Both the position numbers and the translations under genes were made by a program. The notes below the pieces were generated by a model. The model worked only from the letters and a program-made list of their open reading frames with translations, made no database searches and was not told where the DNA came from. Below, in pieces: positions 57,747 to 64,000 of a stretch of 64,000 bases of DNA. Location: positions 15,560,578 through 15,624,577 of the forward strand of contig OZ025868.1 of assembly GCA_964019415.1 (NCBI GenBank), read 5' to 3'. This DNA comes from Ianthella basta. Its lineage: Eukaryota; Porifera; Demospongiae; Verongiida; Ianthellidae. Position 1 is the first letter of the stretch. The number at the start of each line of letters is the position of its first letter.

Positions 57747-57959
57747 GGATTGTGAGGGAGGAGAGAATAATAGTGAGGAGGTTAAGAGGAGACAAAACCT
57801 ACTTGCATTTCACTCTGTATGTAAACAGTAATGTGTTAGTAAAGTACTGTGTGTCTGTCACGAGACTTGCATGCACTCACATTAAGAATATTGACCATGG
57901 GTGTTGGTTGTGGGTACTACTCTACCTGTGCCCAAAATCATTGGCTCTCCTTCCCACAG

Positions 57960-58068
57960 CCCCGCCCTTTCTCCCAGCCGTCATCTCCCTTATGTGTGAG
58001 GACCTTGCTGAGAGGCTGCCTCTTGGTTGGGTTAGTCACCAACATGCGTCGGTTAAGTTGCTTACCCT
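57960..58068 (-). pseudogene. SIK-like kinase-end exon, decayed (copy D)
   Basis: The acceptor ccttcag is retained and the frame reads GKQLNRRMLVTNPTKRQPLS then KVLTHK, after which the conserved Trp-Met is replaced by GDDGW. The Cys-Glu at the start of the motif is lost. The UBA part is missing. Confidence 0.6.
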
Positions 58069-58285
58069 CTGAAGGATAAGAGCCCAGGGGCTATACATAA
58101 ACCATAGATATGAGATAAGAGCCCAGACTATGAATAAGAGTCAGGTACGTTGAGAGATACAGCAGCAGCCAGTTACTATAGAGATATGAAAGGGCCAAAG
58201 ATGACAAAAGGTCTGACCAGAAGGGTAAGAGCCCAACAGGAGCTAGGGGTCACAGCTAGATCTGTAAGAGACACAACATTGGCTA

Positions 58286-58474
<189 letters not shown>

Positions 58475-58626
58475 TCACACCTCTTCCACTTCACATGCAA
58501 TACAATAGCAAAGAACAATGAAGTGAATATCAACTCGCACACTATTCCCCATGCACTCCATCTTACCTCACTTCTCTCCTGACTCCACCCCCTTCAGTAG
58601 TGGGTTAGGTGTTACGTAGGACAGCA

Positions 58627-58734
58627 GGCAGTGCCCTCAATAGAGAGGTGATTTCTGAACAGTGGAACCTGTCTATTCCAGGCAGTGCCCTCAATAGAGA
58701 GGTGATTTCTGAACAGTGGAACCTGTCTATTCCA
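58627..58734. repeat. Minisatellite, 54-bp unit, 2 copies
   Basis: The short allele of the arrays at 1201-1480 and 29241-29520. Confidence 0.85.
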
Positions 58735-59405
58735 GGCAGTGCAAACTCTGTTCCAGAAAGAGGACTCTCTCTCATATGACTGTCAGCTGACACAGCGGGT
58801 AGTCAGCTGTCTCCTCCACTCCACTTAGTCATACAGTGGAGAAGAGAGGAGATCGTGAAGTGATATAACACACAGTACTGTTAGTGTGACATGGACACAC
58901 AAATACACACACACCTTCAATCAGAGAACACATTGCAGGTCTCAAAGAGTGGATGGAGGGAGAAGTCCACAGGTACAAACATGAGAAAATGCAGTCATGT
59001 GACTGTCACATGATGTGGAGTTGTAGCCATCTGACTCCACCACTCCACTTAGTCACCTACGTATGGTAGAGAGGAGAAGAGATATGCAGTGGTACACGAC
59101 ACTACTGTCAGTAGACACACACACACACACACACACACAACCTATGTACGTATGTGCCATTTGTCACTCAGTCAACTGTTAACACACTCCACCTTATGAC
59201 GTTACTAAAAGTAATCTAGCCCGCCAGACCCTCTCCACTTGCACACACTCCCTGTATACAACAGTGGCAATGGGCACTGCAGACACTCCATGTAGGCAAC
59301 TATAGCACACTCACTTCTAGTACATACCAAACATTGACATTTCAGTGGAGTGAGAATCAAACACACCTTCACACCTCTTCCACTTCACATGCAATACAAT
59401 AGGTA

Positions 59406-59626
59406 CAGTCGATTTCAGAGTGCTTGGCCAAATGGCATGGCATTAGTTTTGCTGCTTGCCACTACGTCACACCTACTGTCTAGTACTGCTATTTGTTATG
59501 ACCTCACACCTACTGTCTAGTACTGCTATTGGTTATGACGTCACACCTACTGTCTAGTACTGCTATTTGTTATGACGTCACGTCATTTGTTATTTACCTT
59601 TTGGACAACCTTTCTGAAATCAGCTG
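59406..59626. mobile_element. TA-flanked MITE containing a 3x tandem repeat
   Basis: Ends cagtcgatttcaga and tctgaaatcagctg are near-perfect reverse complements, flanked by TA at 59404-59405 and 59627-59628. Inside, a unit with tatgacgtcacacctactgt is repeated three times, so the CRE-like tgacgtca is multiplied. A partial relative ends at about 12090 (tctgaaaccgactgta). Confidence 0.7.
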
Positions 59627-59742
59627 TAAGAATATAAATATAATATAATATAAATAAATATAAACTCACACACTATTCGCCACTCCATGCATCTTACCTC
59701 ACTGCTCTCCTCACTCCACCTTATCCAGGTGTTAGGATGGAA

Positions 59743-59977
59743 GGCAGTGTCCTCATTAGAGAGGTGATCTGCAGGCAGTGCCCTCATTGGAGAGGTGATC
59801 TGCAGGCAGTGCCCTCATTGGAGAGGTGATCTGAAGGCAGTGCCCTCATTAGAGAGGCGATCTGCAGGCAGTGCCCTCATTGGAGAGGTGATCTGCAGGC
59901 AGTGCCCTCATTGGAGAGGTGATCCGCAGGCAGTGCCCTCATTGGAGAGGTGATCTGCAGGCAGTGCCCTCATTGGA
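59743..59977. repeat. Minisatellite, 31-bp unit, about 7-8 copies
   Basis: The unit ggcagtgccctcattggaga / ggtgatctgca is the same core as the 54-bp unit without the 23-bp gaacagtggaacctgtctattcc part. Confidence 0.9.
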
Positions 59978-59979
59978 GA

Positions 59980-60190
59980 GACCATTCTGCTTCTGCATTG
60001 CATGAAGTTTACGGAACTCTTTCTTGATCTGAAGCATGCTCCCACTGCAATGAGGAGAGAGGAGAAAGAGGCAGTGGGTAACCTGCTAAAGGAGTATTGC
60101 AGAGTCAAGACGGATGGGGCTATGACTCTAACTAGATGCCTGTCCAGTGCTTGGGGGCAGGGACATACTCCAAAGACATCCTCACACATC
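59980..60190 (-). pseudogene. SIK-like tail fragment (copy E)
   Basis: The minus strand contains SMLQIKKEFRKLHAMQKQNG, related to the shifted-frame HFRKLHVMQKQYGW at about 61400-61450. 60050-60150 is shared with 28035-28120. Its relation to the kinase tail is by position only. Confidence 0.35.
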
Positions 60191-60217
60191 CTAGACACAC
60201 CCCTGACACACCCACCT

Positions 60218-60555
60218 GGTGCCTCCATGTTGCTCTGACCATGCACTGGGTTCCCGTTAGTCACTGCATTAGACACCACCACACTACATCCGTGGTGGAG
60301 CTGTGTTTGAAGGGGAGGGGCAACCACTGCTGGGCTAGTGTCTCCACCACTACACTGGCTAATGTTGAGCTGCTGCAGTTGGTGTTGGAGGTCAAGACCC
60401 TGGAATGGCATTAGCTGGGACTGGAGGTCAGGGGCAGGACCAGCAGCATGGGGAGGGGACTGGGGATGGGAGGAATGGTATGGAGGTGGTGTGAGTACAA
60501 GGGAGTCAATGAAAGGGAACACACTGCTCCAGTACACCACTGTCACACACCACAC
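60218..60555 (-). pseudogene. SIK-like Q/P-rich exon (copy E)
   Basis: Same exon as 56211-56554 with few substitutions (LQSQLMPFQGLDLQHQLQQL), ending NMEAPG at a donor. Confidence 0.55.
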
Positions 60556-60735
60556 ACACCTTCAGGGACCAAAGGGGGAGGAGGCCACAGGAGAGACCCA
60601 AACAAGGACTGTGAACATTGGGGGCGGGCCCAGAATGAGGAGGAGGGAACTCCTAATCCACCAAACATGACTGACGTGCCTTCTGAAGAGTGAAGGGGCA
60701 GGGTCATCAGACGGCACATACACTCGTACGCTCAA

Positions 60736-60737
<2 letters not shown>

Positions 60738-60831
<94 letters not shown>
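60738..60831. repeat. (CA)n microsatellite
   Basis: A long uninterrupted CA run. Confidence 0.97.
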
Positions 60832-60833
<2 letters not shown>

Positions 60834-61150
60834 TCATGATCCAAATACTGCCAGTACACAACAAAAATGGAAGAGCTAGGGTGTAGTCCATGGAATAAGA
60901 TGAGCCACTGTGGGCAAGTCCAGGATGCGGAAGAGGGTCATCCTCATCCACTGAATTTGGCTGATGTGAAGTGGCGGGGCTATCAGAGGGAATGGCCACA
61001 AAGCAGGGAGATCAAACAGATGAGTTAGCTAAAACAAGTGGTATTAGGGGCACATCCATTGGTGGCTTCATCCACTTCAGACTACTCAGTCATCTACAAA
61101 AGGAGTGAATTTGGAGGGATCATCACGGAGCAGTTCATCACATACTGCAT

Positions 61151-61151
61151 G

Positions 61152-61240
<89 letters not shown>
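61151..61240. repeat. (CA)n microsatellite
   Basis: A CA run with a few CG variants near the left. Confidence 0.97.
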
Positions 61241-61242
<2 letters not shown>

Positions 61243-61790
61243 CTAGCAAAGGTCAGAGATGTTGCCACTGAAATGGGAGATTCCTCCCACAATTCCTTGG
61301 ACCCCACCCACACCAGACATTAGACTGTGGACACTCTGGGGGTCCACTTGAGTCAAGTTCATCACTGGCTTGTATGTGATGTGTGACTGAGGCAGCCAAC
61401 CATACTGTTTCTGCATCACATGAAGTTTACGGAAATGTCTTCCTTGATCTGACGCATGCTCCCACTGCAATGGAATAATTGAAGTGATTTAAACTATTCA
61501 CTCCTCAGTCCACTGTGTCACCATCCACAGACGCTCTTGACATGCACTGAAACACTTACTAATGCTTGGCATATGACCCACATATACCATCAACCATGCC
61601 CCAAACACACCCTCAAACACCCCAGACACTCCTCTTGACACACCCCTTGACACACTCCACTAACTGGTTGGCGTTGGTGAGGCTCACCTCCATCATCTGA
61701 TGATATTCACTCAGTTCCACACACCATCAGACACACACCTTGGAGTGAAGTGGCTGTAGCAACCCCTTGGGGAGGGGGGAGTCTACTATG
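61241..61790 (-). pseudogene. SIK-like phosphosite-region remnants (copy E)
   Basis: SLMSGVGGVQG at about 61300-61330 and VSDGVW at about 61720-61740 correspond to the region around the RRVSDG exon at 14398-14640. Stops and frame changes interrupt it. No gene is readable. Confidence 0.45.
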
Positions 61791-61880
61791 TCTCCTTAAG
61801 GCTACAGTCATACAAGACCTGTTCTTCAGAATTTAAAGTATGACATTGTAGACTTGTACTTGGAACGTAGACATTCATGT

Positions 61881-63375
61881 TCACTTAAATAGGTTAGGGT
61901 TCACAGCAGGAGGAGGGCAGAGATACCGGTCAACCACACCTCTTATCACCAAGGCGATAGAATGCAGAGTGGCAACCTGCTGGCGAACATCGTCACCCAC
62001 TTCTTCTGTTTCCTTCCCAAAGAAGTTAGTTTTTCCATCAGCACTTTTGTCCTGCCCACCATCAGAAACACCCTTTACTACAGCAAACTTGGGAATGGTT
62101 TGGTATCCTAGCTTCTGACACGAACCCAATGCCTTCATGAAGCCTACAGCCTCCATTTCTATACCAGCTCTGTATGCTACTCCACGGACGTCAGCTGCAT
62201 ACTCAGCTGATTTAACCACAAAGGGTCCTACCTCAAACCTGGGAACTTCCTTAATAGGAATGTCTTTGAATTTCTCACCGTCAGTACCTGGCTGTATTGT
62301 GGGATTTGTAATGTGGAGCTTTTGCAGGCGAGATATCCAATCTTGATCAGTTTTGTAGACCTCAGGGTGGTGCTGTATGTGACTGCCCTCGGTCATCTTG
62401 CCACGATTGAGGTAAGCTTCAAATTCACTGGTCAGGAGAACATGACCCATTGAGTTCCCTCCACTCTTGCCATCATCTGCAAAGCCGCAACACCCAACTG
62501 AAAACAGATCGCTTAGCTGCCGGCAGTGTCTATTAGCACACTCGAGCAGATCGGTTGTTGTGTCCAGTGCGCCACCTTCAGTGAAGGCAGCCTGCTGTCG
62601 GCACTTGACATGGACACCAATCACCTTCTCACTCCCACCCTTCTTTGTGAGAGTAAATGTTTCATAGTTATCATCTAAAACACCTTCATTCTTGACTGTC
62701 ACACCATTGATTTTGAGGTACGGATCATTCTCCCAGGTGCAGTCGCTGGCTCCATCCCAAATTGTACCAGTGGGTCCGAGCTGCAGGAAATGTCTCACCA
62801 TATTCTCCTCTGTTGGGTTGGCAGTGACAACAGCAAATACTGTGGGAGGGCCTGCAAGTAGGAAGTGCACACAGGAAACAGTAACATTGCAGGGTGTGCC
62901 AGAGATTCTATAAACAACCCTTACCTAGCTGAGTGCAATGTAACTAACGCCTGTTACCTTGACAACCAATGCACTTTATAGGATGTCAACTGACTGCCTA
63001 AGTGTTTGCAACAATCTCGCACCAACCAAAGCTAAGTGGACTAAACCTGAGACTCAAAACACAGTCCTCCAAACACACTATGTACATACCCCATGGTCAC
63101 ACATTCTGGCAAGTACACTGCAGTATGAATATACATCACTCTCACCTACACACAACAACTTGTACATAACAGGTGCAATAAACCATCCATTAGTACAGAC
63201 AGTGACCTAAATAGAAGCTGCCATCCCATCAAACTGCATCATATATAGAATTTCAGAACACAGAGGATCTGATTCACTACATGTCATTGCAGCACTGCAT
63301 GCTACATACCTTTTGCTCCCGCTTGGGTCTCTGTCCGAGCAGCACCACTGGTCTCACCAGATGGTTGGAAAGTTA
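61881..63375 (-). CDS. ANK-family-like gene 5, 3' part: nucleoside-phosphorylase-like domain
   Basis: Two exons are seen: 63375-63310 (66 bp, T/G/A-rich linker TFQPSGETSGAARTETQAGA) and 62851-61881. The junctions are GT-AG and phase 1. The last exon encodes a nucleoside phosphorylase superfamily (PNP/MTAN) fold: N-terminal FAVVTANPTEENMV, SVGCCGFADDGKSG, GIEMEAVGFM and FAVVKGVSDGGQDKS. The GIEMEAVGF and VSDGG motifs match the substrate Glu region and the catalytic-Asp loop of the family. It ends VNPNLFK at a stop. The upstream part lies beyond the window, so whether it carries ankyrin repeats is unknown. The phase-1 linker matches the C-terminal architecture of genes 1, 2 and 4. The reaction and substrate are not proven. 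Confidence 0.75.
62852..63309 (-). other. Intron of gene 5
   Basis: Bounded by donor GTATGT (63309 downward) and acceptor cttgcag (62852-62853). No conserved frame. Confidence 0.6.
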
Positions 63376-64000
63376 CTGTACAAAGAAAGAGATGTCAGCC
63401 ACTCTACTGGTACATGCATGCAAGGATATGGGGTCAATTATAACGGTAAAAATTTTAATATGTACACACAAAGCGTAAACACCCAATATCACCTGGTACT
63501 GTGTGATAGCAAGAACAACAGCTTCTTGTAATGAGAGTTTATAGAACACACATCCTGTGCACTATAAAGCATAAGACCATGCAGACTATTAAAATGGCCG
63601 CTGGAAGTGGGCTGCATGGTTAACGGACCCATGTGCAGCCTGGTCGCACCTTTCTGGTGGTGTCATTATGGCGTTTTATACTGATGCATGTCAATTGAAG
63701 ATGAAGGAGTAGTGTTCCATCTACTACTCACCAAGAGTAGCGGACTAGCTTTTCCACATAATTTATAGATATGAAGAGAGAACAGAAATTGAAGTGTCTT
63801 GGCGCTTTTCCAACTGCAAGACACAAAACAGCCGTGATTTATAGTCACATACCATATATGTCTGAATAGAGGCCCCTGTCTGTGCTCTGAAATTTGTATT
63901 GGTATAAGCATCCAATCATTAGCATCCAGCGTTGCCTAATCAACACTGTCCATTGTGGTCCACTGAGTACGCTGCACCATGCAACTATATATGACATCGC
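63376..64000. other. Right edge, no further exon recognised
   Basis: Probably intron sequence of gene 5. A fragment of the MITE family (gtctgaatagaggcccctg) is at 63869-63887. No further splice-bounded coding exon could be identified. Confidence 0.4.

Overview
This is eukaryotic DNA from an animal, most likely a sponge (demosponge). The genes are split by very short GT-AG introns of roughly 50-300 bp. They encode metazoan death-fold adaptor domains (DEATH, CARD-like), long ankyrin arrays and a salt-inducible-kinase (SIK) type kinase. The space between genes holds CA microsatellites, G-rich minisatellites, TA-flanked MITEs and Helitron-like ends. No species is assigned.

Almost all recognisable genes lie on the minus strand. 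Four ankyrin genes share one start (MDQSPAA...) and one conserved body: gene 1 (2015-7025, 23 ankyrin repeats, two DEATH domains), gene 2 (17249-19838, 7 repeats, a predicted membrane helix at the N-terminus, DEATH, CARD-like domain), gene 3 (33131-36061, 14 repeats, Schlafen/AlbA_2-type C-terminus, no DEATH domain) and gene 4 (45370-49441, 11 repeats, DEATH, CARD-like domain). The right edge holds the 3' part of a fifth gene with a nucleoside-phosphorylase-like domain (61881-63375). The C-terminal modules of genes 1, 2, 4 and 5 sit on exons joined in phase 1, so modules could be exchanged without breaking the frame.

Between these genes lie many incomplete copies of a SIK-type kinase gene: a piece of the kinase C-lobe, the UBA domain, an RRVSDG phosphosite and Q-rich tails. 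The kinase N-lobe is absent and several copies carry stops or frameshifts.

The layout comes from segmental duplication. About 9.2-25.6 kb is repeated at about 39.8-55.96 kb. The block at 1-2 kb is repeated at 28.1-30.2 kb and 58.0-59.3 kb. Paired copies differ by insertions that expose mobile elements: two head-to-tail Helitron-like elements at 10101-11974, a 461-bp TIR element at 20600-21060, and a 1.8-kb TIR element at 50641-52444.

As a system, the window looks like a young tandem cluster of ankyrin receptor or adaptor genes. The ankyrin array would be the variable recognition part, and DEATH, CARD-like, AlbA_2 or nucleoside-phosphorylase modules the exchangeable signalling or effector part. 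That role is inferred from domain composition.
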